This document shows positions 27,960-37,044 of a stretch of DNA of 37,422 bases, piece by piece (the first letter of the stretch is position 1; every line of letters starts with the position of its first letter). This stretch comes from an uncultured Alphaproteobacteria bacterium. GTDB lineage: Bacteria > Pseudomonadota > Alphaproteobacteria > HIMB59 > GCA-002718135. Location: assembly GCA_902619045.1 (NCBI GenBank), contig CACNCX010000006.1, positions 1-37,422 of the forward strand, read 5' to 3'. The position numbers and the translations under genes were made by a program. The notes under the pieces are model-generated. The model was given only the letters and a program-made list of their open reading frames with translations. It was not told the origin of the DNA and searched no databases.

Positions 27960-29452
27960 TCGATAATATTATCATAATCTTTCGATGTTAAGTCACTGAA
28001 TTTTGTATAATTTGCATCAAAGTGCATTTTTATTGATCCAATTGGGCCATGTCTTTGTTTTGCTATAATTATTTCTGCTTTATTATAATTTTCATTAGTT
28101 AGTTGCTGCCACCTTGAGACTCTTTCATTGTATTTCATATCATCTTCTTCGGATTTTCTAATTGGCTCTAATCTTTCTAAATAATAACTTTCTCTATATA
28201 TAAACATTACAACATCGGAGTCTTGTTCAATTGTACCACTTTCTCTTAAATCAGATAATTGAGGTCTTTTATCCTCTCTTTGCTCAACTTGTCTAGAAAG
28301 TTGGGATAAAGCAATAATTGGAATATTTAACTCTTTAGCTATAGATTTTAGCCCTCTTGTTATTTCTGATATTTCCTGAACTCTTCCATCATTTCTATTG
28401 TTTGATGAAGATGACATTAACTGCAAATAATCAATAATTATTAAGTTTATATCATGTAATCTTTTCAATCTTCTTGCTCTTGCTCTTAAAATAGGAATTG
28501 TTAAAACAGGATTATCATCAATTATTAAATTTAAGTTTTCTAAATCTGCAGATGATTTAGCTATTTTATTAAAATCATCTTTATTTAATTCTGCCTTTCT
28601 CATTTTATCACCAGAGATTTTTGTGCGTTCTGCTAATATTCTTGTTGCAAGTTGCTCTGAAGACATTTCTAAAGAAAAGAAAGCCACCTTACCCCCATCT
28701 ATAATTTTCTTATTTCCAAATTCATCTTTTTCTTCCTGATATTTATATGCACAATTAAAAGCAATATTAGTGCCCAAAGCTGTTTTTCCCATTGATGGTC
28801 TTCCAGCAATAATAATTAAATCAGATTTATGTAATCCCCCTAATTTCTTATCTAAATCTTTAAAACCTGTCGGGACACCTGCTATTTTACCCTCTCTTTT
28901 GTATGCTTCACTTATAATATCAACTGCCCCCTGAAGAGCATTGCCAAAGTTAATAAAAGATCTATCTGTATTTCCAGATTGGGAAAGGTTATATAAATCA
29001 TTTTCAGCATTCTCAATTAGATCTTCTGCTAAAATATTATTTTCCGAGCCTGTAGTCTGGATGATATTATGTGCTACTCCAACTAGATTTCTTTTAATAT
29101 ATAAATCATAAATTATTTTAGCATAATTATAAGTATTTTGAGTTGAAGGAGCGCTGTCTTTAAGCTGATTTAGAAAATTTAGCTTATTATAATTGTTATT
29201 ATCATCCGGAAGATAATTTTTTAGAGTTATTGGAGAGACAAGTACATTTTTTTCTAATAAGTTTTTTATTGTTGAAAAAATAATCTTATTTGTTTCGTCT
29301 ACAAAATGAACTTCATTAAGAAAATCTGAAACTTTTTCATAGTTTCTATTATCCCATAATATACACCCTATAAGAGCTATTTCAGCCTCTATATTGGAAA
29401 AATTAATTTCATCTGAAGAATTTTGTTTAGAATTTATTAATTCAACAGACAT
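27956..29452 (-). CDS. dnaB: Replicative DNA helicase DnaB
   Basis: Hexameric 5'-3' helicase of the replication fork. The 498-residue protein has an N-terminal primase-interacting domain (about 20-125), a linker and a RecA-fold motor with Walker A GRPSMGKT at 217-224, the VAFFSLEMSSEQLATR motif, IIIDYLQLM (Walker B), and ALSQLSRQVEQREDKRPQLSDLRESG. An insertion around residues 237-255 is common in alphaproteobacteria. It starts 83 bases after rplI, making the rpsF-rpsR-rplI-dnaB order conserved in many bacteria, and overlaps alr by four bases. Confidence 0.97.
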   Translation of the reverse strand: MSVELINSKQNSSDEINFSNIEAEIALIGCILWDNRNYEKVSDFLNEVHFVDETNKIIFSTIKNLLEKNVLVSPITLKNYLPDDNNNYNKLNFLNQLKDSAPSTQNTYNYAKIIYDLYIKRNLVGVAHNIIQTTGSENNILAEDLIENAENDLYNLSQSGNTDRSFINFGNALQGAVDIISEAYKREGKIAGVPTGFKDLDKKLGGLHKSDLIIIAGRPSMGKTALGTNIAFNCAYKYQEEKDEFGNKKIIDGGKVAFFSLEMSSEQLATRILAERTKISGDKMRKAELNKDDFNKIAKSSADLENLNLIIDDNPVLTIPILRARARRLKRLHDINLIIIDYLQLMSSSSNNRNDGRVQEISEITRGLKSIAKELNIPIIALSQLSRQVEQREDKRPQLSDLRESGTIEQDSDVVMFIYRESYYLERLEPIRKSEEDDMKYNERVSRWQQLTNENYNKAEIIIAKQRHGPIGSIKMHFDANYTKFSDLTSKDYDNIIE

Positions 29453-29535
29453 TAATACTAAATAAACTATCTAAAAATAATCAACAACAATAAGAAAATA
29501 ATTTTAGTTAATAAAATATTAATAGTGTGAATAAA

Positions 29536-29979
29536 TTAGTTTTTATTTACTTGGATCAGAAATTCTTCAGCAATATCCTCGTAAGGATTGATTTCAATAG
29601 TATGCTCACCAATTGATTTTATCTGATTTTTAATAACAAGGTCATCAGATTTAACCTTAAGGTTATTATCAGATAAATAATCTATTATTTCTTTTTTTGA
29701 GATGGATCCATAAAGTTGATCCTTCTCATCAGCCTCTCTACTAAAATGTATTTTAATTTTTCTTATTTCTTCAAGTAATTTTCTTGCTTCAGTTAGTTTT
29801 GCTTCTTCTTTTATTTTAATCTCATCCTTTATTTTATCATAATGCTCAATATTTTTTTTATTTTCTCTAAGCGCCATATTATTAGGGAATAGGTAATTTC
29901 TAGCATAACCGGGCTTTACGGAAACTATATCCCCAACTTTACCTAATTTTTTTATAGCTGTTGTTAGAATGACTTTCAT
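29536..29979 (-). CDS. rplI: 50S ribosomal protein L9
   Basis: A 147-residue ribosomal protein that binds 23S rRNA near the L1 stalk. The N-terminal domain starts with the signature [21 protein letters not shown], followed by [15 protein letters not shown], a long central helix, and the C-terminal domain. Full length. Its start overlaps rpsR by four bases. An 83-base space separates it from dnaB, and I see no hairpin terminator in it. Confidence 0.98.
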   Translation of the reverse strand: MKVILTTAIKKLGKVGDIVSVKPGYARNYLFPNNMALRENKKNIEHYDKIKDEIKIKEEAKLTEARKLLEEIRKIKIHFSREADEKDQLYGSISKKEIIDYLSDNNLKVKSDDLVIKNQIKSIGEHTIEINPYEDIAEEFLIQVNKN

Positions 29980-30251
29980 TGCGAATATGATTTATTTGTA
30001 TATGAAATTAGCGATAAAAAACGCGCTCTCTTTATTGCTTTAGATAATTCTTTTTGTTTTTTCTTTGATACACCTGTTATTCTACTTGGAATAATTTTAC
30101 CTTTCTCAGTAATGTATCTGGATAAAAGTCTTATATCTTTATAATCAATTTTAGGTGAATTAGGTTGACTAAATGGACAAAATTTTCTTTTATTTTCAAA
30201 TGGGGAGTTTGATTTTTCCTCTCTTTTATTTTTAAATTTATTTTTTTTCAT
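29976..30251 (-). CDS. rpsR: 30S ribosomal protein S18
   Basis: A 91-residue ribosomal protein that pairs with S6 on the 30S platform. The core signature is [26 protein letters not shown], followed by [19 protein letters not shown]. It has a longer, basic N-terminal tail ([12 protein letters not shown]) than E. coli S18 (75 residues), as usual for alphaproteobacteria. It overlaps rpsF by 14 bases and rplI by four. Confidence 0.97.
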   Translation of the reverse strand: MKKNKFKNKREEKSNSPFENKRKFCPFSQPNSPKIDYKDIRLLSRYITEKGKIIPSRITGVSKKKQKELSKAIKRARFLSLISYTNKSYSQ

Positions 30252-30564
30252 AATTTAGTATGGTTGGAAGTTCTTGATGTTCATTAACTTTTATGAATAT
30301 GTGCCTTAACAAATTTTCAGATTGGTTTAATTCTTTAGTTATATCTTTGATAATTTTACCAGAAGCCTCAATTTGAAAAAAATTATAAAAAGCTTTTTTA
30401 AATTTATTAATACTGTAACTTAAATCCCTTAAACCCCAATTCTCTTCATTAACAATATTTGCAGATTGTGATACAAGCTTAGTTTTGAAATTCTCAATTT
30501 CGGATTTTAGATTAGTTGTTGATAATTCAGGATTAAAAATTAAAACTACTTCAAATTTATTCAT
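30238..30564 (-). CDS. rpsF: 30S ribosomal protein S6
   Basis: A 108-residue ribosomal protein, first gene of the S6-S18-L9 operon. It has the typical start [15 protein letters not shown], the central [29 protein letters not shown] beta-strand segment, and LRHIFIKV near the end. A Shine-Dalgarno GGAG (read on the minus strand at 30569-30572) lies four bases before the ATG. It is divergent from fabD across 87 bases. Confidence 0.97.
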   Translation of the reverse strand: MNKFEVVLIFNPELSTTNLKSEIENFKTKLVSQSANIVNEENWGLRDLSYSINKFKKAFYNFFQIEASGKIIKDITKELNQSENLLRHIFIKVNEHQELPTILNYEKK

Positions 30565-30608
30565 AAAACTCCATGGTTTATCTTATAAATATAAATCTAT
30601 AAGAGAAG

Positions 30609-30638
30609 TTGAACTTGCATATATTAAAATTTTAAAAT
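30609..30638 (+). promoter_or_regulatory. Candidate sigma-70 promoter for fabD
   Basis: TTGAAC (30609-30614) and TAAAAT (30633-30638) with an 18-base spacer give a reasonable sigma-70 pair in the 87-base space between rpsF and fabD. The -10 ends 13 bases before the fabD ATG, so the leader would be very short and no Shine-Dalgarno site is present. In this AT-rich sequence such matches occur by chance, so confidence is low. Confidence 0.35.
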
Positions 30639-30651
30639 AAATCAAGCTTTA

Positions 30652-31566
30652 ATGACAACTTTTGTATTTCCAGGACAAGGAAGCCAAAATATTGCTATGG
30701 GCAAGGATTTTAATGACAATTTTAAAATCGCTAACTTGGCATATCAGGAAATAGAGGACTACAGTCAAATCAATGTAAGAAAAATAATATTTGAAAATGA
30801 AGGAGGTAAATTAGATTTAACTCAGTTTACTCAAATATGTATTTTCGCAACTTCATATGTTATTTTCAAAACATACTTAAATGAAACAGATTTCCAATTA
30901 AATAATATCAATGTTATGATGGGTCATTCCCTTGGAGAATACACATCCTTAGCTTGTAGCAATAAAATAAGTCTTAAGGATTGCTCAATTATTCTTAAGA
31001 AAAGAGGTGAATTAATGAATAACGAAGTAATTGAAATTGAAACAGGAATGGCTGCATTGATTGGAAAAGACTCAAATTATGTTCAAAAAATTATAGATGA
31101 TAATAATTTTGATTTAGAAATTGCTAATGATAATTCTCCGATGCAAATTGTTATATCAGGTGCAAAAAAAGAGTTAAATAAAAGCAAAGATATATTTTTA
31201 AATAACGGTATTAAAAAGTTTGTAGTATTAAATGTTTCAGCAGCTTTTCACAGCAAATATATGCTTAAAGCACAAGAAATGTTAAAATTAGATATTGATA
31301 TATTAAATTTTTCCGAAAACAAAATTAGAATTATTTCAAATTATGATGCAAATATTTACAATGACAATGCATTTATAAAAAAAAATTTGCAATTTCAAAT
31401 GGCAAATAAGGTTAGATGGTCTGAGAGTATTAAAAAACTAGAGGAAATTGAAGAAAAAAATATTATAGAAATTGGTCCAGGAAAAGTTTTAAGTGGTTTA
31501 ATTAATAGAATATCAAAAAATTTTAACATTAAATCAATTAATGAAATTGGGGATTTATCAAAATGA
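30652..31566 (+). CDS. fabD: Malonyl-CoA:ACP transacylase
   Basis: Transfers malonyl groups from CoA to ACP at the entry of fatty-acid synthesis. The 304-residue protein has the N-terminal FPGQGSQ oxyanion motif, the nucleophile S93 in GHSLGE and the catalytic His H200 (SAAFHSKYM). All active-site elements are intact. It begins the run fabD-fabG-acpP-fabF-mltG-gmk, and its last four bases overlap fabG. Confidence 0.97.
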   Translation: MTTFVFPGQGSQNIAMGKDFNDNFKIANLAYQEIEDYSQINVRKIIFENEGGKLDLTQFTQICIFATSYVIFKTYLNETDFQLNNINVMMGHSLGEYTSLACSNKISLKDCSIILKKRGELMNNEVIEIETGMAALIGKDSNYVQKIIDDNNFDLEIANDNSPMQIVISGAKKELNKSKDIFLNNGIKKFVVLNVSAAFHSKYMLKAQEMLKLDIDILNFSENKIRIISNYDANIYNDNAFIKKNLQFQMANKVRWSESIKKLEEIEEKNIIEIGPGKVLSGLINRISKNFNIKSINEIGDLSK

Positions 31567-32294
31567 ATGAAATTAAAAAAATTTTTATAACGGGTGCTTC
31601 TGGAGGTATTGGTTCAGCAATTTGTAAAAAATTTATAACTAAAAACTATACCTTAGTTTTAACTGCTTCATCGAATGAAAAAATTAGTAAATTAAAAGAA
31701 ATTTATGGCAATGATAATTTTTATTTCAAAGTAAATCTAGCTGACTCTGAAAATCTTGATATTTGCTTAAATGAAATTGCAAAAAATCATAAAGATATTT
31801 CTGTTATTGTTAATAATGCTGGCGTTACTGAAGATAATTTAATATTTAGAATGAAAGATGATCAATGGAATAAGGTTATTCAAACAAACCTAAATTCAAA
31901 TTATCAAATAATTAAATCTTTATTACCTAATATGCTATCTAAAAAATATGGAAAAATTATTGGGATTTCTTCAATTGTTGGCTCTACTGGTAATCCTGGT
32001 CAAGCAAACTACGTTGCTTCAAAATCTGGCATGATTGGTCTTTATAAATCAATTGCTTCTGAAGTTGCAAAAAGGAATATTAATGTCAATGTAATTTCAC
32101 CAGGATTTATTTCTACTAACATGACTGAAAATTTAAATGATCAACAAAAACAAACTTATCTTTCAAGGATACCAATGTCTAGATTTGGAAAGCCAGAAGA
32201 CATTGCTAATTTAGTATATTTTTTAGCTATAGAAGATTCTTCTTATATAACTGGTCAGAATTTCCATGTTAACGGTGGAATGTTGATGGTTTAA
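31563..32294 (+). CDS. fabG: 3-oxoacyl-ACP reductase
   Basis: NADPH-dependent reductase of the fatty-acid cycle, a short-chain dehydrogenase of 243 residues. It has the cofactor motif TGASGGIG (10-17), the NNAG motif (84-87), and the catalytic Ser (S137), Tyr (Y150) and Lys (K154) in the YVASK segment. The C-terminal ITGQNFHVNGGM segment is the family's usual ending. It overlaps fabD by four bases. A promoter-like site and Shine-Dalgarno region lie between it and acpP. Confidence 0.97.
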   Translation: MNEIKKIFITGASGGIGSAICKKFITKNYTLVLTASSNEKISKLKEIYGNDNFYFKVNLADSENLDICLNEIAKNHKDISVIVNNAGVTEDNLIFRMKDDQWNKVIQTNLNSNYQIIKSLLPNMLSKKYGKIIGISSIVGSTGNPGQANYVASKSGMIGLYKSIASEVAKRNINVNVISPGFISTNMTENLNDQQKQTYLSRIPMSRFGKPEDIANLVYFLAIEDSSYITGQNFHVNGGMLMV

Positions 32295-32298
32295 TTGG

Positions 32299-32326
32299 TT
32301 GACATACATTGAAATAATAATCTAAA
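32299..32326 (+). promoter_or_regulatory. Likely internal sigma-70 promoter for acpP
   Basis: A perfect -35 hexamer TTGACA (32299-32304) is followed, after 16 bases, by TCTAAA (32321-32326) as a weak -10; TAAAAA at 32323-32328 (18-base spacer) is an alternative. It lies in the 57-base fabG-acpP space and would let acpP, whose product is needed in large amounts, be transcribed more than fabD and fabG. Confidence 0.5.
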
Positions 32327-32340
32327 AAGCATTTATTATA

Positions 32341-32345
32341 AGGAG
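32341..32345 (+). promoter_or_regulatory. Shine-Dalgarno site of acpP
   Basis: AGGAG lies six bases before the acpP ATG at 32352. It supports that start and fits high translation of acyl carrier protein. Confidence 0.75.
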
Positions 32346-32351
32346 AAAATT

Positions 32352-32585
32352 ATGAGTGAAATTCAAGATCAGGTAAAAAAGATTGTTGTAGATCATTTGG
32401 GTATTGATGAAGCAAAAGTTGTTCCAGAAGCAAAATTTATAGATGATTTAGGCGCAGATAGCTTAGATACTGTTGAACTGGTGATGGCATTTGAAGAAAA
32501 ATTTGGTATTGAAATACCTGATGACGCTGCTGAAACTATTCAAACAGTTCAAAATGCAATAGATTACATTCAAAGTAAAAAATAA
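32352..32585 (+). CDS. acpP: Acyl carrier protein
   Basis: The 77-residue acidic carrier of fatty-acid intermediates. The phosphopantetheine attachment serine is S37 within [12 protein letters not shown], the standard motif. The four-helix pattern and acidic composition match the family, and the length is typical. It has its own promoter-like sequence and a good Shine-Dalgarno site, and is followed 19 bases later by fabF. Confidence 0.98.
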   Translation: MSEIQDQVKKIVVDHLGIDEAKVVPEAKFIDDLGADSLDTVELVMAFEEKFGIEIPDDAAETIQTVQNAIDYIQSKK

Positions 32586-32604
32586 AACTCGATAAGCAGG
32601 ATTT

Positions 32605-33855
32605 ATGAGAAGAGTTGTAGTTACTGGAATGGGTTTACTCACGACTCTAGGAAATAATTTAGATACATCTTGGGATAACTTAATTAATTGTAAATCTGGA
32701 ATTAAGAAAATTAACCATTTTGATGTTTCAGACTTACCTTCTAAAATAGCAGGTTATATTAATAATAATCCAGAAGATGAAAATTATTTTAATAAATCAT
32801 CTTTTTTGGAGCCAAAAGACCTTAAAAGAAACGATAGATTTATACAATACGGACTTTTAGCTGCAAAAATGGCTATAGAGGATGCCGGACTTATTAATTT
32901 ATCTGAAGAAGAAAAACTTAAAGTTGGGGTTTCTGTTGGATCAGGAATTGGTGGACTTGAAACTATTTATAATGGATCTCTAACAATAAATAGTAAAGAC
33001 AATAAAAAACTATCACCATTTTTTATTCCATCATCTTTAGTAAATCTCTTATCAGGTCAAATTTCTATAAAATTTGGTTATAAAGGACCAAATCATTCAG
33101 TCGTTACTGCCTGTGCAACAGGTGCTCATTCTATTGGAGATTCTGGTGAATTTATTAAAAGAGGTGCAGCAGATGTTATGATTGCTGGAGGATCTGAAGC
33201 AGCTGTTTGCAAATTGGGTATTGCTGGTTTTTGTGCAGCAAGGAGTTTAAGTACCTCTTATAATGATAGACCTGATGAAGCATCTAGGCCTTGGGATAAA
33301 GATAGAGATGGTTTTGTTATGGGTGAAGGATCAGGGATAATTGTTTTAGAAGAAATGGAACATGCAAAAAAAAGAGGCGCAAAAATTTATGCCGAACTAA
33401 TAGGATATGGAATGTCAGGTGATGCCCATCATATAACATCCCCATCTGAAGATGGTGACGGAGGATTTAGGGCTATGCAAGAAGCTTTAATTATGGGCAA
33501 AATTCCATCAGAAAAAGTCAACTATATAAATGCTCATGGAACTTCAACCAAAGTAGGTGATGAAATTGAGCTTAATGCAATACAAAGATTATTCAAACAT
33601 AATATTTTTGTAAGTTCAACTAAATCATCTATTGGACATCTTTTGGGAGCTGCTGGAAGTGTTGAATCAATTTTTTCTATTATGTCAATTAATAAAAAAA
33701 TTTTACCCGCAACTTTAAATTTACATAATCCAATTGAAACTAGTAACGTAAATTTAATTCCAAGTATACCTTTGGAAAAAGAAATAAAATATGCCTTAAG
33801 TAATTCTTTTGGTTTTGGAGGAACTAATACTGCATTATTATTTAAAAGTATTTAG
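32605..33855 (+). CDS. fabF: 3-oxoacyl-ACP synthase II
   Basis: Condensing enzyme that elongates acyl-ACP. The 416-residue protein has the Cys-His-His triad: C170 (VVTACATGAHS), H311 (NAHGTSTKVGD) and H345 (SSIGHLLGAAGS). The final NSFGFGGTNTALLF segment is typical. Full length. A weak AGGA precedes the ATG. The last 47 bases overlap the reading frame assigned to mltG. Confidence 0.97.
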   Translation: MRRVVVTGMGLLTTLGNNLDTSWDNLINCKSGIKKINHFDVSDLPSKIAGYINNNPEDENYFNKSSFLEPKDLKRNDRFIQYGLLAAKMAIEDAGLINLSEEEKLKVGVSVGSGIGGLETIYNGSLTINSKDNKKLSPFFIPSSLVNLLSGQISIKFGYKGPNHSVVTACATGAHSIGDSGEFIKRGAADVMIAGGSEAAVCKLGIAGFCAARSLSTSYNDRPDEASRPWDKDRDGFVMGEGSGIIVLEEMEHAKKRGAKIYAELIGYGMSGDAHHITSPSEDGDGGFRAMQEALIMGKIPSEKVNYINAHGTSTKVGDEIELNAIQRLFKHNIFVSSTKSSIGHLLGAAGSVESIFSIMSINKKILPATLNLHNPIETSNVNLIPSIPLEKEIKYALSNSFGFGGTNTALLFKSI

Positions 33856-34777
33856 TTTACTAATAGTTACTCTCTTAATTACATTTTTTTTATACACTTT
33901 CTATGTTCTTAATAAAGACCTTGATATATCTGAAAGATTAATAATAATTAAAAAAGGTGAAAAAATTGAAAATTTTCTAAGTCAAAATATTAATGATCTT
34001 TCAAAAATAGAATCAATTATTTTAAATTCCTATTTCAAAGCATCAAATATATTATTGAATAAATTTATTCATTTTGGAGAATTTAATGTTGAGAGTAATG
34101 TATCTGCAATAAATTTATTAGATATAATATCTAATCCAAGCAATATTATAAATAGAATTACAATTGTTGAAGGGTGGACAAATAAACAACTTAAATTTGA
34201 ATTATCAAAATATTTTAAAAATATAAAAAATGTTCCTTATGAAGATATAATTGCTGATACTTATTTTTTTGAAAAAAATTCTAATTTTGAAACATTTATG
34301 GAAAATCTAATTACAACTAAATCAAAATATATGAATAATTTTAAAGATAACATCGTTTATAAAAAATTTACAGAAAATGAAATAATGATTATTGGCTCAA
34401 TAATAGAAAAGGAGGGTTTGGGTACGGAAGACAAAAAGAAAATTTCTTCAGTAATTTTAAATAGACTAAATAAAAATATGAAACTTCAAATTGATGCAAC
34501 TGTAATTTATGCAATAACTAAAGGACAATACAATTTGAACAGAAAATTATTGTTTAAAGACTTAAAAATAGACCACCCTTTTAATACATATATTTATAAA
34601 GGCTTACCTCCAAAACCCATTTCATATGTGGGAAAGGAAACTCTTGATATAATATTTGAAAATTATAAAACTGATTTTTTGTTTTATTTTTTTAATAATT
34701 CTTTAAATAGACACATATTTTCTAAAACATACTCAGAACACAAAAAAAAATTAAATGAATACAGGAATAAAAAATAA
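33809..34777 (+). CDS. mltG: Endolytic murein transglycosylase MltG (start uncertain)
   Basis: An inner-membrane lytic transglycosylase that cuts new glycan strands. The product has one N-terminal helix (about residues 13-32), a LysM-like part (GEKIENFLSQNI), the VEGWTNKQLKFELS segment and the YceG core with catalytic E200 in GSIIEKEGL, then RLNKNMKLQIDATVIYA and GLPPKPIS. No ATG exists in frame before the membrane helix. The coordinates use the TTG at 33809, inside fabF; a TTG at 33815 or a rare start at 33827/33830 is also possible. Its end overlaps gmk by 23 bases. Order fabF-mltG is common in alphaproteobacteria. Confidence 0.9.
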   Translation: MVLEELILHYYLKVFSLLIVTLLITFFLYTFYVLNKDLDISERLIIIKKGEKIENFLSQNINDLSKIESIILNSYFKASNILLNKFIHFGEFNVESNVSAINLLDIISNPSNIINRITIVEGWTNKQLKFELSKYFKNIKNVPYEDIIADTYFFEKNSNFETFMENLITTKSKYMNNFKDNIVYKKFTENEIMIIGSIIEKEGLGTEDKKKISSVILNRLNKNMKLQIDATVIYAITKGQYNLNRKLLFKDLKIDHPFNTYIYKGLPPKPISYVGKETLDIIFENYKTDFLFYFFNNSLNRHIFSKTYSEHKKKLNEYRNKK

Positions 34778-35384
34778 ATTAATCATAATCTCATCTCCAT
34801 CAGGTGCTGGTAAAACAACACTATGTAAATTATTGATTAAAAAAATGAAAAATATCAATCTTTCAATTTCTTACACATCCAGGAGTAAAAGATTAAATGA
34901 AGTTAACGGAAAAGATTATTATTTCGTATCCAAAAAAAAATTCGAGAATCTAAAAGAAAAAAATTTTTTTATTGAAACTGCAAAAAATTTCAACAATTTA
35001 TATGGCTCTCCATATAAAAATATAAATAAATCTATAAAAAATAATCAACATATTTTATTTGATATAGATTGGAAAGGCGCAAGAAAAATCAGAAGAAATT
35101 ATAATAAAGAAAACATTTTAGATTTCTTCATACTTCCACCATCTAAATCTGAATTAAAAAGAAGATTAAAAAAAAGGGGAAGGGATAATAATATGGAAAT
35201 TAATTTAAGATTATCATATGCTATCGAAGAAATGAAACACTATAATGAATATAAATATGTTCTAATTAATGATAATGTAAAAAATACAGTTGAAGATATA
35301 ATAAAAATAATTGAGTACAATAACTTAATTAGTAAAAATAAAAAACTACTTCAATCAAAGTTAAATAAAATTATAAATCCATAG
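34755..35384 (+). CDS. gmk: Guanylate kinase
   Basis: Phosphorylates GMP to GDP. The 209-residue protein has the P-loop SSPSGAGKTT (13-22), the GMP-binding YTSRSKRLNEVNGKDYYFV segment, and the FDIDWKGARKIR and LKKRGRDN (lid) regions. The second residue of the usual TTR motif is Ser, a mild change. Length is normal. It overlaps mltG by 23 bases and the convergent rsmA by 24 bases, so two coding ends share sequence on opposite strands. Confidence 0.95.
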   Translation: MNTGIKNKLIIISSPSGAGKTTLCKLLIKKMKNINLSISYTSRSKRLNEVNGKDYYFVSKKKFENLKEKNFFIETAKNFNNLYGSPYKNINKSIKNNQHILFDIDWKGARKIRRNYNKENILDFFILPPSKSELKRRLKKRGRDNNMEINLRLSYAIEEMKHYNEYKYVLINDNVKNTVEDIIKIIEYNNLISKNKKLLQSKLNKIINP

Positions 35385-36083
35385 CAATTCATCTATTGTT
35401 AATTGATTAACTCTTTTATTTAGAATGATATTTTCTGTTTTCTTTATTTTAAGATTTTTATATATTTTTTTTCTAACATTTTTAAAAATTATATCTGCAA
35501 AATTATTAGCTTTGTTTATATCTACATTTTTATTTTTAAATTCAAACTTTACAACAGTTGATTTTATTTTAGGTTGAGGAAAAAACACTTTTGGTGAAAC
35601 TTCAAAATGTCTTAAATAAGATGTCATAATTCTTGTTAAAAATTTATATTTATTCATATTATTAATATTATAATCAAATTTTTCTGCTACTTCCTTTTGA
35701 ATCATAAATACCATTTCAACAATATTTTTATTGAAGGTAAATAAATACAAAATTACTTTTGTACTAATATTATATGGTAAGTTAGAAATAATTATTAAAT
35801 TTTTAAATTTGTTTAAATTTAGTTTAAGAATATCACCTTCTATAATCACTATTTTTTTATTATTAGAATATTTTTTTTTTAAGAAAGTTATTAAGTTCTT
35901 ATCTTTTTCAATAATATATAATTTTTTTGGCTTATTTACTAAAATATTATCAGTCATAAACCCATAACCTGGACCTATTTCTAAAACCGTATTATTTTTT
36001 AATTTTGCTAAATTAACGATTTTTTTTGAAATATTTTTGTCTTTTAAAAAATTTTGACTAAGTGATTTTTTTGCTTTTATCAT
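35361..36083 (-). CDS. rsmA: 16S rRNA dimethyladenosine transferase
   Basis: Dimethylates A1518 and A1519 of 16S rRNA. The 240-residue protein has the SLSQNFLKD start, the SAM-binding VLEIGPGYG (33-41), the active-site NLPYNIST motif (101-108), and the VFFPQPKIKSTVVKF segment. The C-terminal helical domain is shorter than in E. coli RsmA (273 residues), apparently trimmed rather than broken, since no frameshift or stop is seen. It is co-directional with pdxA (26-base overlap) and converges with gmk. Confidence 0.93.
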   Translation of the reverse strand: MIKAKKSLSQNFLKDKNISKKIVNLAKLKNNTVLEIGPGYGFMTDNILVNKPKKLYIIEKDKNLITFLKKKYSNNKKIVIIEGDILKLNLNKFKNLIIISNLPYNISTKVILYLFTFNKNIVEMVFMIQKEVAEKFDYNINNMNKYKFLTRIMTSYLRHFEVSPKVFFPQPKIKSTVVKFEFKNKNVDINKANNFADIIFKNVRKKIYKNLKIKKTENIILNKRVNQLTIDELLWIYNFI

Positions 36084-37044
36084 TAATTTTTCTATTTTTC
36101 TTAATTTTCTTAATTAAGTTGTAGCAATTTAATAATGAGAGATTAGAAATATTTTTAGACCCAATTAAATTATAAGCTGTACCATGATCTGGAGATACCC
36201 TTATAATACTTAGGTTGCCAGTATAATTGACTCCAGAGAATTGACTTATATATTTAAAAGGTATTAGTGCTTGATCGTGGTAAATAAAAATAAAACAATC
36301 GTACTTTTTCATATTACTTTTAATTAACATACCGTCAGGAGAAATAGGGCCATCAATTAAAATTTTTTTATTTTTTAATGATTTAACAACTGGTGTAATA
36401 ATCTCAATTTCCTCTCTACCAATTTTACCACTTTCCCCTGCATGAGGGTTAAGTCCAGATATTATTAATTTTGGTTTTGTAATTTTAAAATCAATTTTTA
36501 ATGTCTTATTTAAATTTTTTATTTGATTATATAGTAATGTTTTGTTTGAAATTGCTTTAGAGATATCTTTTACTTTAATATGGGTAGTTATTGGTGAAAT
36601 TATTATTTTTTTATTAAATAATATCATATTAGAATACTTTTTCTTATCCAAATTCTGAAAATATTCTGTATGCCCTATAAATTTTTTATCAATTTTGTCT
36701 TTTATCAAATCTTTTCTTAAAGGAAGAGTAATTATACCAATACAAATATTTTTAATACAAAATTGATAAGCAAATTTTAGTGACTTATAGGTGTTCTCTT
36801 CATTATTTTTTGCTTTATAAGAAAATATATTTAAGTAGCCATTTTTATAATTTAATTTTTTGGATTTTTCATCAAGAAGATTTATTTTTAAATTAATTTT
36901 TCTTTTTTTTAAAAAAATTTTTAAAAAATTGATATTTGTAAATAAAATAATTTTATTTATTTTATTTTTTTTCAATAATTTTATTAATATTTCAATTCCT
37001 ATACCATTAATATCACCAATAGTTACCGCAGTTAGATTAGTCAT
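36058..37044 (-). CDS. pdxA: 4-hydroxythreonine-4-phosphate dehydrogenase
   Basis: Makes the amino-sugar intermediate for pyridoxal phosphate. The 328-residue protein has the GDINGIGIEI start, GHTEYF (124-129), and metal-binding His residues likely at H155, H201 (GLNPHAGESG) and H256 (YHDQALIPFK). The closing VSPDHGTAYNL motif is also intact. Complete and in the conserved surA-pdxA-rsmA order. It overlaps rsmA by 26 bases and the upstream partial gene by eight. Confidence 0.95.
   Translation of the reverse strand: MTNLTAVTIGDINGIGIEILIKLLKKNKINKIILFTNINFLKIFLKKRKINLKINLLDEKSKKLNYKNGYLNIFSYKAKNNEENTYKSLKFAYQFCIKNICIGIITLPLRKDLIKDKIDKKFIGHTEYFQNLDKKKYSNMILFNKKIIISPITTHIKVKDISKAISNKTLLYNQIKNLNKTLKIDFKITKPKLIISGLNPHAGESGKIGREEIEIITPVVKSLKNKKILIDGPISPDGMLIKSNMKKYDCFIFIYHDQALIPFKYISQFSGVNYTGNLSIIRVSPDHGTAYNLIGSKNISNLSLLNCYNLIKKIKKNRKINDKSKKIT

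Noticed and set aside
29453-29535. Terminator or small RNA between rplI and dnaB
   Set aside because: The 83 bases are AT-rich with no stable inverted repeat and no recognisable RNA motif.
35361-36083. rsmA as a truncated pseudogene
   Set aside because: It is shorter than in E. coli, but SAM-binding and NLPY motifs are intact and the frame is uninterrupted.
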